From Candidatus Poribacteria bacterium (GTDB lineage: Bacteria; Poribacteria; WGA-4E; WGA-3G): a stretch of DNA of 64,000 bases. Position 1 is the first letter of the stretch, and each line of letters starts with the position of its first letter. The notes under the pieces were generated by a model, which made no database searches, was not told where the DNA came from, and saw only the letters and a program-made list of their open reading frames with translations. Of this stretch, positions 9,843 through 18,798 are shown in pieces. The DNA lies in NCBI GenBank assembly GCA_009841255.1, contig VXMD01000032.1, positions 124,001-188,000 on the forward strand. Direction: 5' to 3'. A program made the translations under genes and the position numbers.

Positions 9843-10436
9843 TTATTTTGATTTCAACTGTTTTTCAGTATTTTTCAGAGAACCGACCTTAGAAAATGCG
9901 CTTTCGAGCTGCGCGCTCAGGGAGTTAGGAGCACGGACTGGCGTCTCATCCATTATTTCACAAGCGCATTCTGTCGTGTTGAGATCCGTCCCACATCCCG
10001 GACATAAACCTTTACATGTTTCAGAACAGAGCGACCATGTCGGTATTTCAAGAACGAGTGCCCGTCGCACATCTTCTGAAATATCCAAAATTTCTCCGTC
10101 ATAGTATCGCTCATCATTTTCATCCGGCTCCGAGGATTCATCACCCATAGAGAATAGCAAATCGAGTGTTGTTGTTATATCCACCTCAAACGGGTTGATA
10201 CAGCGTCGACACTCCACCCAAATAGTCGTATCAACATCAGCCGTCACATAGATGCTGTCGCCACCTTGGCGAAAGAGACCGACTGTGCAGGACAACGGGT
10301 TAATAAATTTTGCTTCCTCGTAAGTCAAACCGAGAGGCTCGGGCGGCACAAGCACTTCGTATTCTTTGAAGTCCTCGTGTCGGAGATCTCTCACGTTGAA
10401 CACCAAAGTATCTTTCACGCCTTCCTGCCTATCCAT
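9843..10436 (-). CDS. DUF177/YceD-family protein
   Basis: A 197 aa member of the YceD family, commonly encoded just before rpmF and implicated in 23S rRNA/large-subunit homeostasis in plants and bacteria. It shows the typical CRRCINPFEV (about residue 78) and the C-terminal cysteine cluster CSETCKGLCPGCGTDLNTTEC. A GAGG ribosome site lies 5 nt before the start. The role in ribosome biogenesis is inferred from family and context. Confidence 0.88.
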   Translation of the reverse strand: MDRQEGVKDTLVFNVRDLRHEDFKEYEVLVPPEPLGLTYEEAKFINPLSCTVGLFRQGGDSIYVTADVDTTIWVECRRCINPFEVDITTTLDLLFSMGDESSEPDENDERYYDGEILDISEDVRRALVLEIPTWSLCSETCKGLCPGCGTDLNTTECACEIMDETPVRAPNSLSAQLESAFSKVGSLKNTEKQLKSK

Positions 10437-10483
10437 TTTTACCTCAAAAACTCAGAGAAGCGTCCACCAAAACCAAAACGCCC

Positions 10484-10617
10484 GTTAGTTAACCGCAAGG
10501 AAAATTCAGAGATTCGCAAGTTTCATAACGTCAAAAACGGCAGCCTGCAACAACGGCGCAGGCGGGTTTGAGAAACGACTATCAACATCAAAACACTGTT
10601 AGTTAACCGCAAGGAAA
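10484..10617 (+). repeat. Leader-repeat cluster between hom and yceD
   Basis: Two direct copies of GTTAGTTAACCGCAAGGAAA (10484-10503 and 10598-10617). Between them is a hairpin GCCTGC...GCAGGC followed by GGGTTTGAGAAAC. Same family as the elements before fabH, rpoC and others, but here no gene starts downstream on the plus strand, so this is an orphan copy. Confidence 0.7.
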
Positions 10618-10619
10618 GC

Positions 10620-11942
10620 TTAAAAGTCGACTTCTTCTTCGATTCTGATAAGTTGTGCTTCGTCCTTTACGTCTTCGAGCGTGTAAATCTGTGTGAGCGC
10701 GGCTTTCATATTTTTTTCCCGTGCTTTATGCGTCAACATCACCAGTGACACTGTCTCCATGCCGTGCGGATCTTTTTGGATGACAGACGCGATGCTAATT
10801 TGCCAGTTCCCCAAAATCGTCCCGATTTTTGCGAGAACACCGGGTCGGTCAGCAACCACAAAACGGATGTAATACCGCGTCTCAATATCATCAATAGGAC
10901 ATACACCGACTTCCGCCTGTGCTCCTGCAAGCCACGCCTGCGAAACCGGGGTGCTTATACCTTGTTGCACAGATTTCGCGGCGTCAATGATGTCAGCGAC
11001 AACAGCACTCGCCGTTGGCATCTCACCAGCACCTTGCCCATAAAAGAGGGTCGGACCGACTGCGTCACCGATCACACAAACAGCGTTGAATGCCCCGCCG
11101 ACGTTCGCTAATAAACTCCGCTCTGGCACGAGTGTCGGATGTACACGTGCCTCTACACGATTTCCGTCGGTGAGTTTCGCGATAGCCAGCAGTTTAATGA
11201 CGTAACCGAGTTCGCGAGCGTATTGAATCTCTTTTTGGGTGATACCTGTAATACCTTCGACATGGAATTGCGACAGTGAGATATTACTCCGATAGGCGAG
11301 GGCAATCAGGAGAATGAGTTTTTGTGCGGCATCAATGCCTTCAACGTCAAGCGTTGGGTCCGCTTCGGCGTACCCTTTATCCTGTGCGACTTTGAGTACA
11401 TCTGAAAAGTCTACAGCACGCTCGTGCATTTCGGTCAAAATGTAGTTGCATGTCCCGTTTACAATACCGTAAAGAGAGTGGATCTGGTTGCCGGCGAAAC
11501 TTTCTTGTAAGGTTTTAATGATCGGGATACCGCCTGCCGTGCTCGCTTCGAAATTGAGACTGACTTGATGTTCTGAAGCCAGTTGGAACAATTCGCCACC
11601 ATGCTCGGCAAGAAGTGCTTTATTTGCGGTGACGACGTGTTTACCATTTTGGAGTGCACGTTTAATAAGGGAGTGTGCTGTTGTGACACCACCGATAAGT
11701 TCAACAACAATATCAATCTCTGGGTTGTCAACGACCGCTGTGGGATCAGTTGTTAGACAATCCGCAGGAAGTTCAACGCCCTGCCGCGTCGCCGGTAACG
11801 TCCGTTTCACTATTTTTTTCAGGCATAATTCGGTGCCACTATTTTTGGCGATGAGGGAATTCTGATTCACCAGGATTTTGGAAACGCCTGTCCCGACAGT
11901 ACCCCATCCTAAAATTCCAACATTAATACACGACTTGTCCAC
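10620..11942 (-). CDS. hom: Homoserine dehydrogenase with ACT domain
   Basis: NAD(P)-dependent reduction of aspartate semialdehyde to homoserine for Thr/Met synthesis. 440 aa. Rossmann motif GILGWGTVGTGV near residues 9-20; catalytic-region GIVNGTCNYILTEM and the substrate motif GYAEADPTLDVEGIDAAQK; a C-terminal ACT domain (RYYIRFVVADRPGVLAKIG, about residues 355 on) for feedback control. It starts with GTG at 11942, preceded by an AGGGGG Shine-Dalgarno. tRNA-Pro lies 80 bp upstream on the same strand. Confidence 0.96.
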   Translation of the reverse strand: MDKSCINVGILGWGTVGTGVSKILVNQNSLIAKNSGTELCLKKIVKRTLPATRQGVELPADCLTTDPTAVVDNPEIDIVVELIGGVTTAHSLIKRALQNGKHVVTANKALLAEHGGELFQLASEHQVSLNFEASTAGGIPIIKTLQESFAGNQIHSLYGIVNGTCNYILTEMHERAVDFSDVLKVAQDKGYAEADPTLDVEGIDAAQKLILLIALAYRSNISLSQFHVEGITGITQKEIQYARELGYVIKLLAIAKLTDGNRVEARVHPTLVPERSLLANVGGAFNAVCVIGDAVGPTLFYGQGAGEMPTASAVVADIIDAAKSVQQGISTPVSQAWLAGAQAEVGVCPIDDIETRYYIRFVVADRPGVLAKIGTILGNWQISIASVIQKDPHGMETVSLVMLTHKAREKNMKAALTQIYTLEDVKDEAQLIRIEEEVDF

Positions 11943-12022
11943 TACTGCAACCCCCTCCCTTCTTTACGATTTATTGCGCGGCTTATATACGCCACTTATA
12001 AGACGATACTGTATATCAGAGA

Positions 12023-12096
12023 TCGGGGCGACTGGATTCGAACCAGCGACCTCTTGAACCCCATTCAAGCGCGCTTCCGGGCTGCGCCACGCCCCG
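12023..12096 (-). tRNA. tRNA-Pro (anticodon GGG)
   Basis: The 74-nt cloverleaf reads on the minus strand. Acceptor CGGGGCG/CGCCCCG, D-arm GCGC...GCGC, anticodon stem CTTGA/TCAAG with loop ATGGGGT (anticodon GGG), T-arm GCTGG-TTCGAAT-CCAGT and discriminator A. CCA is not encoded. Confidence 0.95.
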
Positions 12097-12151
12097 TTCG
12101 TAGCATCAATTTCCTTATACTGATATCAAATCTTAATTGTATCAAGTCTTA

Positions 12152-12181
12152 ATTGTATCACAACTTCCTGTATAATGTCAA
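12152..12181 (-). promoter_or_regulatory. Promoter upstream of tRNA-Pro/hom
   Basis: Minus strand TTGACA (12181-12176), 18-bp spacer, TACAAT (12157-12152). A direct repeat of TCTTAATTGTATCA, period 16, places a second TACAAT at 12141-12136. The rest of the 12097-12309 gap shows no gene. Confidence 0.45.
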
Positions 12182-12309
12182 AAAAAATTGAGCGGTGCTT
12201 GAGATTTGTATCTGTATCCGATTAAAATGTAAGGCAAAATCTCCGTATCTCACTGTTATGTTGGAATCAACACGGAGACTTGCCTTCCATTAGATCAGAC
12301 GCAATATAT

Positions 12310-13095
12310 TTAGGAAAAACCCATCTCTTTGAGGTTTCTGAGACTGATCCCTAAACTGTCAAACGGATCCCGTTCGTAACAGGTGTCCTGCTCAATAATA
12401 TACCACTCAACCTCTGCGTAGATACAAGCGTCCAGGATAGCCTCCCAATTCAGATTGCCTTCACCGACTTCTGCGAAACGTTGTGTAGAGCCTTGCATCG
12501 CCATATCCTTGAGATGGATGATGTCGGCGCGTCCCTTCAACTGACGAATCCACGCGGCTGGATCGCCACCACCGTGCTGAATCCAGTAGGTATCCAGTTC
12601 ACTCTTGAAGTAATTCGGATCGCTTTCCGCATATAAGATCTCCAACCCAGTCCGCCCGTTATAGCGTTCCAATTCAAAACTGTGGTTATGATAGGAGAAA
12701 GTCAAGCCGCCCTCAGCAAGGCGTGCCGCGACTTCCGATGCCTCCCTCGCAAATCTGGCATACCCTTCAGCAGTCCGGTATTCACCGGGAAGTCCACCGA
12801 TTGCGGCATGTTTGCATCCCCACAATTGATGTTCATCAATAACAGATTGCGGTTCGTCACGCATCTGTTCGTAACTTGTATGCGTCGCAATGATACTGAG
12901 ACCTTCACCGTCAACGATGTTTTTCAATGCCGCGGGTTCAATGGGACCGAGTGCAGAACATTGCACCGTCTCATATCCGAGTTGCCGAACTTTTTTCATC
13001 GTTTCTGCGATATCAGTTTCGGTTTTGGTAAATTCCCGAACAGTGTAAAGCTGGGCAGCGATTTGCTTGGCCGATAGTGCGTTTTGTGTTGCCAT
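12310..13095 (-). CDS. Sugar phosphate isomerase/epimerase-like TIM barrel
   Basis: A 261 aa AP-endonuclease-2/xylose-isomerase-type TIM barrel. The start at 13095 (MATQNALSAK) is chosen because GAAGGAG lies 6 nt upstream; an ATG five codons earlier lacks a ribosome site. Metal-site-type segments are visible: YHNHSFELER, KSELDTYWIQHGG, IIHLKDM and YIIEQDTCY. These proteins interconvert or dehydrate sugars and inositols; the substrate cannot be read from the sequence. It stands alone with its own promoter at 13132-13160. Confidence 0.85.
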   Translation of the reverse strand: MATQNALSAKQIAAQLYTVREFTKTETDIAETMKKVRQLGYETVQCSALGPIEPAALKNIVDGEGLSIIATHTSYEQMRDEPQSVIDEHQLWGCKHAAIGGLPGEYRTAEGYARFAREASEVAARLAEGGLTFSYHNHSFELERYNGRTGLEILYAESDPNYFKSELDTYWIQHGGGDPAAWIRQLKGRADIIHLKDMAMQGSTQRFAEVGEGNLNWEAILDACIYAEVEWYIIEQDTCYERDPFDSLGISLRNLKEMGFS

Positions 13096-13131
13096 AAGTA
13101 CTCCTTCCATCTGGCATATTCTACTTGCGGT

Positions 13132-13160
13132 AGTATACCAAAAAGAAACATAACGGTCAA
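13132..13160 (-). promoter_or_regulatory. Promoter of the TIM-barrel gene
   Basis: Minus strand TTGACC (13160-13155), 17-bp spacer ending TGG, TATACT (13137-13132). The leader is about 30 nt. Confidence 0.65.
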
Positions 13161-13163
13161 GTT

Positions 13164-13191
13164 AAACTGACAACTGATAACTTCTAAAAAA
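13164..13191. repeat. AGTTATCAG-family repeat half
   Basis: Reads ACTGACAACTGATAACTTCT plus an A-run. Identical over 20 bases to the block upstream of pgk. Confidence 0.6.
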
Positions 13192-13233
13192 TTGATTTGC
13201 ACAGAAAAAAAGGTTTTGGTAAACTTTATAAGT

Positions 13234-13584
13234 ATGATGAATTCTTTTTTCTTCGGCGGTAACAAACCCGGCTCTTTTCGCCTTTTCCGCCTGCTTCTTC
13301 ATTTCCCAAATTTCATCAAACTGGCATGGCGGCTGTTTGTCGATGAACGCGTCCCTATCTATCGGAAGGCGATTCTTATCCTTGCCGAATTATTGGCAGT
13401 TATCTTCGCTATCGCCTACTTGGTGAATCCGCTTGATTTCGATTTTATCCCTATCTTTGGTCGGATTGACGATCTTCTCATTGGAGCGTTTGTGATTCTC
13501 GTACCCGGTGCATGGTTATTCATTCGACTGTCTCCTGAACACATCGTCCGCGAACACGTAGAACGGATTTCACGCGGGGAATGA
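13234..13584 (+). CDS. YkvA/DUF1232 membrane protein
   Basis: About 116 aa. The core VPIYRKAILILAELLAVIF...YLVNPLDFDFIPIFGRIDDLLIG matches DUF1232 (YkvA), which has the pattern YLxxPxDxIPDxIPxxGxxDD. One or two membrane helices flank it (about residues 50-70 and 85-105). The start is one of two adjacent ATGs (13234/13237); a TTG at 13192 would add 14 residues and is less likely. No clear ribosome site. The function of the family is unknown. Confidence 0.75.
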   Translation: MMNSFFFGGNKPGSFRLFRLLLHFPNFIKLAWRLFVDERVPIYRKAILILAELLAVIFAIAYLVNPLDFDFIPIFGRIDDLLIGAFVILVPGAWLFIRLSPEHIVREHVERISRGE

Positions 13585-13673
13585 ATAGGTTCACTCGACA
13601 CACCGTATTTTTTTCGACAATCACATTTTTCCCAACTTTTTTGCAACTTTATTATCTAATAGGTGTGTCTTTA

Positions 13674-13724
13674 GAACGTGAGGAGAAAAAATGAAAAAAG
13701 AACGTGAGGAGAAAAAATGAAAAA
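13674..13724 (+). repeat. Tandem duplication of an SD-ATG segment before htrA
   Basis: A 25-bp unit (GAACGTGAGGAGAAAAAATG plus five A) occurs twice with a 26-bp period. Each copy carries GAGGAG and an ATG. The first encodes a 9-codon peptide (MKKEREEKK); the second opens a 38-codon frame that overlaps the htrA start out of frame. It may be a leader peptide or a duplication accident. Confidence 0.7.
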
Positions 13725-13790
13725 TAAATCGTTCCGATCGTCTCCAGCATCGGACCTAACACTTAATATTATATTCGGAGGTTTTACATC

Positions 13791-15488
13791 ATGTTCAGAC
13801 GCAACACCACACTGCGTAACACTGTACGGGTAATTCTGGTTTTAGCAGTTCTTATTATCGCCGCAGGGGTTATCATTGACCGGAATACAAATGAGTTCAC
13901 GTTCCAGACTGCGGTCGGAGAGACGGACGACACCGTTCAAGCGGCAGCAAATCAAGGATTAGATTTCGAGTATTTAGAACGTGCAAATCGAGCCTTTATT
14001 GATTTGGTAGCACGGACGCGCCCTGCTGTTGTCCAAATTACAACGACAACAGAACGAATTAGAGTTAATACACCACAAAGACAGCAGCTGTCCCCTGACG
14101 AGGAAAGGCAATTTAGACGCTTTTTCCCCGAGGATTCCCCGTTCAGATTCTTTTTTGAAGAACGTCCACCGCGCCTGCAACAAGACCCGCGCCAACCACT
14201 CCCGGATCTGCCACCTACACACGGAATCGGTTCCGGTGTGATTGTCAGTGAGGATGGCTATATCCTTACCAACAACCATGTCATTGAGCGGACCGATGAA
14301 ATCAGAGTCACCTTATCAAATGGAAAAGAATATCCAGCGAAGTTAGTTGGACGCGATGCCGCTGGGACTCAAGTCAGTGGCACCGATTTGGCACTTCTCA
14401 AAATTGACGCTGAAGGGCTTCCCACCCTTCCTTTCGGTGATTCAGATCAACTTGAAGTCGGTGAATGGGTGATTGCCATTGGAACCCCACTTAATTTTTC
14501 GCAAACCGTAACACGCGGCATCGTGAGTGCGAAAGGGCGACCTGGATATCGTAGCGGTATTAAGTACGGCAATTTTATCCAAACGGATGCACCGATCAAT
14601 CGAGGGAACAGTGGGGGTGCCCTGATTAACATCCGCGGCGAATTGGTTGGCATTAATACCGCGATTATCACCGGCGGTCTTTCCACAGGAAACATCGGTA
14701 TCGGCTTCGCCGTTCCCAGTAAAATGGCACAACAGGTCTTACCGCAACTTATTAAACACGGCAAAGTTGAGCGCGGTTGGCTCGGTATCAGCATGAGAAA
14801 TGTCGATCCAGATTTGACAGAAAAATTGAACTTTGATACACCTCGCGGTGTCTCTGTCCGTGGTGTTAGCAAAGATAGTCCTGCAGACAAAGCTGGAATT
14901 AGACGTTCGGATGTCATCATTGAATTTAATGGCGAAACAATCCGAGATAGCAATCATCTGATGCACGTTGTAGCGGCAACAGAGGTCGGTAAATCCGTTG
15001 AAATAACAGTGCGCCGAGGGAACAATCACCGTCAAGAAAAACGGTTGACTGTCAAACTCGGCAAACGGACCGAAGAGGCTATTGCCAAGCTCAATACTCA
15101 GTTAGCAGAAGAAGTCGAAAATATGCGGTCAGAAGTTGAAAGGGTACAACTAAATCCTGATGAAAATGAACATGAAGCGTTTGCCGGACTTCAGGTCCAA
15201 AATCTGACCCCCGAGATTGCGGAGCGTTACGGCTACGCGCCAGATGAGAAAGGTGTCGTTGTCACACAGATTGAAAGTGGGAGCACTGCAGAGGAAAAAG
15301 GTATCGTCCCGGGATCCCTCATTCAAGAAATGGAGTGGACATCGATTGACGACCTTGCGTCCTATTCCCGTCTTGCGGAGCAACTCACAAACGAAAAGAA
15401 GAAGCAGGTGCTTCTCTACGTTAAATCGCCGAATGGACAAGGCGGTGCGTACGTAACAATAAGAGTTCCCACATCAGACAATAATTAA
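13791..15488 (+). CDS. HtrA/DegP-family periplasmic serine protease, two PDZ domains
   Basis: A 565 aa envelope quality-control protease. The N-terminus is an uncleaved or signal-anchor helix (about residues 11-30). The trypsin-like domain spans about 55-310 with the His163 (TNNHVIE), Asp199 (GTDLALL) and Ser274 (RGNSGGAL) triad. PDZ1 is about 320-415 (GWLGISMRNVDPDL) and PDZ2 about 465-560 (FAGLQVQNLTPEIAERYG). A proline/acid-rich loop at about 95-140 takes the place of the LA-loop. Start chosen at 13791 with GGAGG 10 nt upstream. It is followed by a separate promoter for the next gene. Confidence 0.95.
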   Translation: MFRRNTTLRNTVRVILVLAVLIIAAGVIIDRNTNEFTFQTAVGETDDTVQAAANQGLDFEYLERANRAFIDLVARTRPAVVQITTTTERIRVNTPQRQQLSPDEERQFRRFFPEDSPFRFFFEERPPRLQQDPRQPLPDLPPTHGIGSGVIVSEDGYILTNNHVIERTDEIRVTLSNGKEYPAKLVGRDAAGTQVSGTDLALLKIDAEGLPTLPFGDSDQLEVGEWVIAIGTPLNFSQTVTRGIVSAKGRPGYRSGIKYGNFIQTDAPINRGNSGGALINIRGELVGINTAIITGGLSTGNIGIGFAVPSKMAQQVLPQLIKHGKVERGWLGISMRNVDPDLTEKLNFDTPRGVSVRGVSKDSPADKAGIRRSDVIIEFNGETIRDSNHLMHVVAATEVGKSVEITVRRGNNHRQEKRLTVKLGKRTEEAIAKLNTQLAEEVENMRSEVERVQLNPDENEHEAFAGLQVQNLTPEIAERYGYAPDEKGVVVTQIESGSTAEEKGIVPGSLIQEMEWTSIDDLASYSRLAEQLTNEKKKQVLLYVKSPNGQGGAYVTIRVPTSDNN

Positions 15489-15533
15489 CACGATGGATCC
15501 ACTCTATTGGATGTTCAGGGATTAATTTAATGC

Positions 15534-15580
15534 TTGACGGATAGTTGTTCTTCTGGTATACTGCCCGAAAACAACTATCC
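15534..15580 (+). promoter_or_regulatory. Promoter with an 11-bp dyad around the -10
   Basis: TTGACG (15534-15539), 17-bp spacer, TATACT (15557-15562). A perfect inverted repeat GGATAGTTGTT (15539-15549) / AACAACTATCC (15570-15580) flanks the -10 and the predicted start. This arrangement fits an operator or a 5'-end hairpin controlling the dehydrogenase at 15611. Confidence 0.65.
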
Positions 15581-15610
15581 TTTCTTTTATTAATGAGGTC
15601 GAGATTGGAA

Positions 15611-16612
15611 ATGAAGGCACAACGGGTTGTTTGGCCCGATCGCGCCACAGTTGACGTTGAGACGTTTATGCTATCCCCTGTCGGTGATGACGAAGTGCTT
15701 GTCGCTACAGAATGCACACTCATCAGTCCCGGCACGGAACGGGCGTTTTTATTAGGGCTTCCGAATGCCCAAGGCAGGTATCCGACCCGTCCGGGTTACA
15801 GCAATATCGGAACGATCATAGAGGTCGGAAAAGCGGTCACAGATTGGGAAGTAGGGGACCGCGTCGCTTCAACACAGGGACATACCAGCCACTTTGTGAC
15901 GTCGCCGAGTCGCTTGCTAAGGATAGCGTCTGCCGATGTGCCTGCTGAAGAGGCGGTTTTCTTCAATCTCGGCGCGATTGCGCTACAAGGCGTTCGGAAA
16001 GCGCGGATTGAATTGGGAGAAGCGACACTCATTCTGGGACAGGGACTCATCGGCTTGCTGGCACTGCAACTCTCAAAACTGAGCGGCGCCCTGCCGCTTA
16101 TCGCTGCTGATCTCACCGACAGTCGTCTCGAAATCGCTAAAACGGTGGGAGCAGACTGGACCCTCAACTCCGAAAATACCGATTTCTCCGAACAGTTAGG
16201 TGATGCGACGCAAGGCGATGGACCCGCGGTTGTTATTGAGGCGACTGGACACCCTGACGCAATCAGCACCGCTTTAGATGTTGCGGGACGCGGCGCGCGG
16301 GTGGTGTTGCTGGCGAGTACCCGTGGAGAAACACCGAGCGTGAACTTCTATCGCGATGTACATAAAAAAGGGCTCATCCTGTATGGTGCGCACAATTCTA
16401 TCCGTCCGCGTCAGGACTCCACATCGAATTTCTGGACGCTTGAAGAGGACAGTCTCTTGCTGTTATCGCTTATCGCACAGAAACGGTTCAACGTTATTCC
16501 GTTGATTAGCCATCGCGTCCCCGGAGAAGATGCAGCAAAAGCATACCAACTCCTCATGGCGTGGAACCCGGACTTACTCGGCGTTGTGCTTCAATGGAAC
16601 GATAGCATATAG
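15611..16612 (+). CDS. Medium-chain dehydrogenase/reductase without zinc ligands
   Basis: 333 aa starting at the ATG at 15611 (MKAQRVVWPDRATVDVE); the longer frame adds unrelated residues. N-terminal GroES-like fold with CTLISPGTERA, then a Rossmann domain with LILGQGLIGLLALQLSKLSG. The cysteine and histidine ligands of zinc alcohol dehydrogenases are replaced, as in the ISPGTE subgroup of MDR proteins. The substrate is unknown. 21 bp separate it from fusA, so they may share the promoter at 15534. Confidence 0.82.
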   Translation: MKAQRVVWPDRATVDVETFMLSPVGDDEVLVATECTLISPGTERAFLLGLPNAQGRYPTRPGYSNIGTIIEVGKAVTDWEVGDRVASTQGHTSHFVTSPSRLLRIASADVPAEEAVFFNLGAIALQGVRKARIELGEATLILGQGLIGLLALQLSKLSGALPLIAADLTDSRLEIAKTVGADWTLNSENTDFSEQLGDATQGDGPAVVIEATGHPDAISTALDVAGRGARVVLLASTRGETPSVNFYRDVHKKGLILYGAHNSIRPRQDSTSNFWTLEEDSLLLLSLIAQKRFNVIPLISHRVPGEDAAKAYQLLMAWNPDLLGVVLQWNDSI

Positions 16613-16633
16613 GCACGAATCTGCAAGGAAAAA

Positions 16634-18793
16634 ATGGCACGCGAATATCTAATTGAAAACGTGCGCAATATCGGTATTGCGGCGCACATTGATGCTGGCA
16701 AAACAACAACGACGGAACGGATCCTTTTCTACACCGGTAAAAAGCATAAAATCGGTGCTGTGGATGAGGGTACGGCTGAGATGGATTGGATGGTACAAGA
16801 ACGAGAACGCGGCGTAACGATTACCGCCGCTGCGACCACCTGTTTCTGGCACGAACACGCAATCCACCTTATTGACACCCCTGGACATGTCGATTTCACA
16901 GTAGAGGTAGAACGATCCTTGCGCGTTTTGGATGGTGCGATTGCCCTTTTCTGTGCCGTCGGTGGGGTCGAACCGCAGTCAGAAACGGTTTGGCGGCAAG
17001 CTGAACGCTATGATGTGCCACGCATCGTTTTTGTTAATAAAATGGACAGGGTTGGTGCGAATTTCACTCGCGTTCTGGAAATGATGCAGGAACAGTTAGG
17101 CGCCAATCCATTACCCCTTCAATTACCGATGGGTGAAGGTGCCGATTTCGCGGGTGTTATTGATTTAGTGACACAGAAGGCGATGCGCTGGGATGCAACC
17201 GATCTCGGACAGACATACATAGAGGCAGAGATTCCGTCTGAGTTTCAAGATGCAGTGGCGCAAGCGCGGGAAACCCTCTACGAGAGTGTCGCCGTTGAAG
17301 ATGAGGCGTTGTTTGAGAAATACTTGGCGGGTGAAGAGATAACCCATACCGAGTTACTAACGGTTATTCGCGCAGCTACACTGCGCGGGACACTTTTCCC
17401 TGTGCTTTGTGGCAGTTCTTTAAAGAATCAAGGCGTTCAACCGCTATTGGACGCCGTAATTGATTTTCTGCCGTCCCCTGCTGACGTTCCCCCTATTGAA
17501 GGGACTGTACCACATTCGGCTTCCAACGGTGCGCGTTCCAAGCGAGCGAAAAAGGCATCCGCAGAGCAGGACATAGTGACGCGCATCGCAAATGACAATG
17601 CCCCATTTTCGGCTTTGGCATTTAAAGTGGTAAGCCATCCAACGGTAGACAAACTCGTATACTGTCGTATCTATTCAGGCGTACTCAAGCGCGGGGAGGT
17701 CGTCTATAACGTCCGTTCCGAAAAACGGGAACGGATTAATCGTATCTTACAGATGCACGCCAATAAAGAAGCAGTCTGTGATGCGGCTTACGCCGGTGAT
17801 ATTGTTGCACTCGTTGGACTTAAGGATACCAAGACCGGAGATACGCTGACGGATTCGAGAAACCCCATTCTGTTAGAGTCCATTACTTTCCCAGATCCGG
17901 TTATCTCCATTGCGATTGAACCTGAACGTGCGAGCGATGCTGATGCATTGGAGGAAACGCTCGAAAAATTGATGGATGAGGATCCAACCTTCACCGTAGG
18001 GATCGACAAAGAGACCGGACAACGGATCATCTCCGGCATGGGTGAACTCCATTTAGAGATTCTCACAGACCGTATGATACGCGAATTCGGGGTCAACGCC
18101 CGGGTCAGCAAACTGCAAGTCGCCTATCGTGAAACCATCAGTACGCTTGCAGAGGCACGTGGGACACACATCCATAAAACAGATGAAGAAGGGATATATG
18201 GTGATGTCCTGCTAACGGTTGAGCCGTTAGCGCGTGCGGAAGGCTTTCAGTTTGAGGATAATACAGACGAAACGCAAATTCCGCGGCAGTACGTCCCGTT
18301 TATTGAGAAGGCGTTGGAAGGCGCTATGGGAACAGGTCCCCGCATCGGATATCCGATGCAGGGCATAAAGGTTACGCTCACAGGCGGTTCCTATCATTCA
18401 ACGGATTCTTCGGAAGTCGCGTTTGAAGCCGCAGCCGTCTTGGCGTTTGAAAATGCGACCCGAAAGGCGAATCCTTTGTTGTTAGAACCGATTATGCGGA
18501 TGCATATTACGATCCCTGATGAACATGTTGGCAAAGTCATTGGGGACTTGAATTCACGTCGAGCACAAATTAACGAGAGCACAACTCAGGGGGCGTCGGA
18601 TAATACAGGACGCCCGTCGCAATCGCCACGAACCGTCATCAATGCCTTTATACCGCTTTCAGAGACGTTTCAGTACACAACGCGACTTCGCTCAATGACC
18701 CAGGGACGTGGGGCATTTACATTGGAATTCTCACATTATGAAGTCGTGCCGTCCGCTCTTGCCCCGGACCTGAATCGTGTCGGTTCGGCTTAG
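16634..18793 (+). CDS. fusA: Elongation factor G
   Basis: Translocase GTPase of the ribosome, 719 aa. P-loop [12 protein letters not shown] near residues 17-28, switch [19 protein letters not shown] near 81-85, and NKMDR near 136. Domain IV has [25 protein letters not shown] and domain [14 protein letters not shown] short low-complexity patch ([18 protein letters not shown], about residues 295-312) is added in domain II. The classical rpsL-rpsG-fusA-tuf linkage is absent. SD AAGGAA lies close to the ATG. Confidence 0.97.
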   Translation: MAREYLIENVRNIGIAAHIDAGKTTTTERILFYTGKKHKIGAVDEGTAEMDWMVQERERGVTITAAATTCFWHEHAIHLIDTPGHVDFTVEVERSLRVLDGAIALFCAVGGVEPQSETVWRQAERYDVPRIVFVNKMDRVGANFTRVLEMMQEQLGANPLPLQLPMGEGADFAGVIDLVTQKAMRWDATDLGQTYIEAEIPSEFQDAVAQARETLYESVAVEDEALFEKYLAGEEITHTELLTVIRAATLRGTLFPVLCGSSLKNQGVQPLLDAVIDFLPSPADVPPIEGTVPHSASNGARSKRAKKASAEQDIVTRIANDNAPFSALAFKVVSHPTVDKLVYCRIYSGVLKRGEVVYNVRSEKRERINRILQMHANKEAVCDAAYAGDIVALVGLKDTKTGDTLTDSRNPILLESITFPDPVISIAIEPERASDADALEETLEKLMDEDPTFTVGIDKETGQRIISGMGELHLEILTDRMIREFGVNARVSKLQVAYRETISTLAEARGTHIHKTDEEGIYGDVLLTVEPLARAEGFQFEDNTDETQIPRQYVPFIEKALEGAMGTGPRIGYPMQGIKVTLTGGSYHSTDSSEVAFEAAAVLAFENATRKANPLLLEPIMRMHITIPDEHVGKVIGDLNSRRAQINESTTQGASDNTGRPSQSPRTVINAFIPLSETFQYTTRLRSMTQGRGAFTLEFSHYEVVPSALAPDLNRVGSA

Positions 18794-18798
18794 CGTAT

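Noticed and set aside
14447-14953. Open frame of 168 codons opposite htrA
   Set aside because: Antisense shadow of the protease and PDZ coding sequence, with no recognisable domains.
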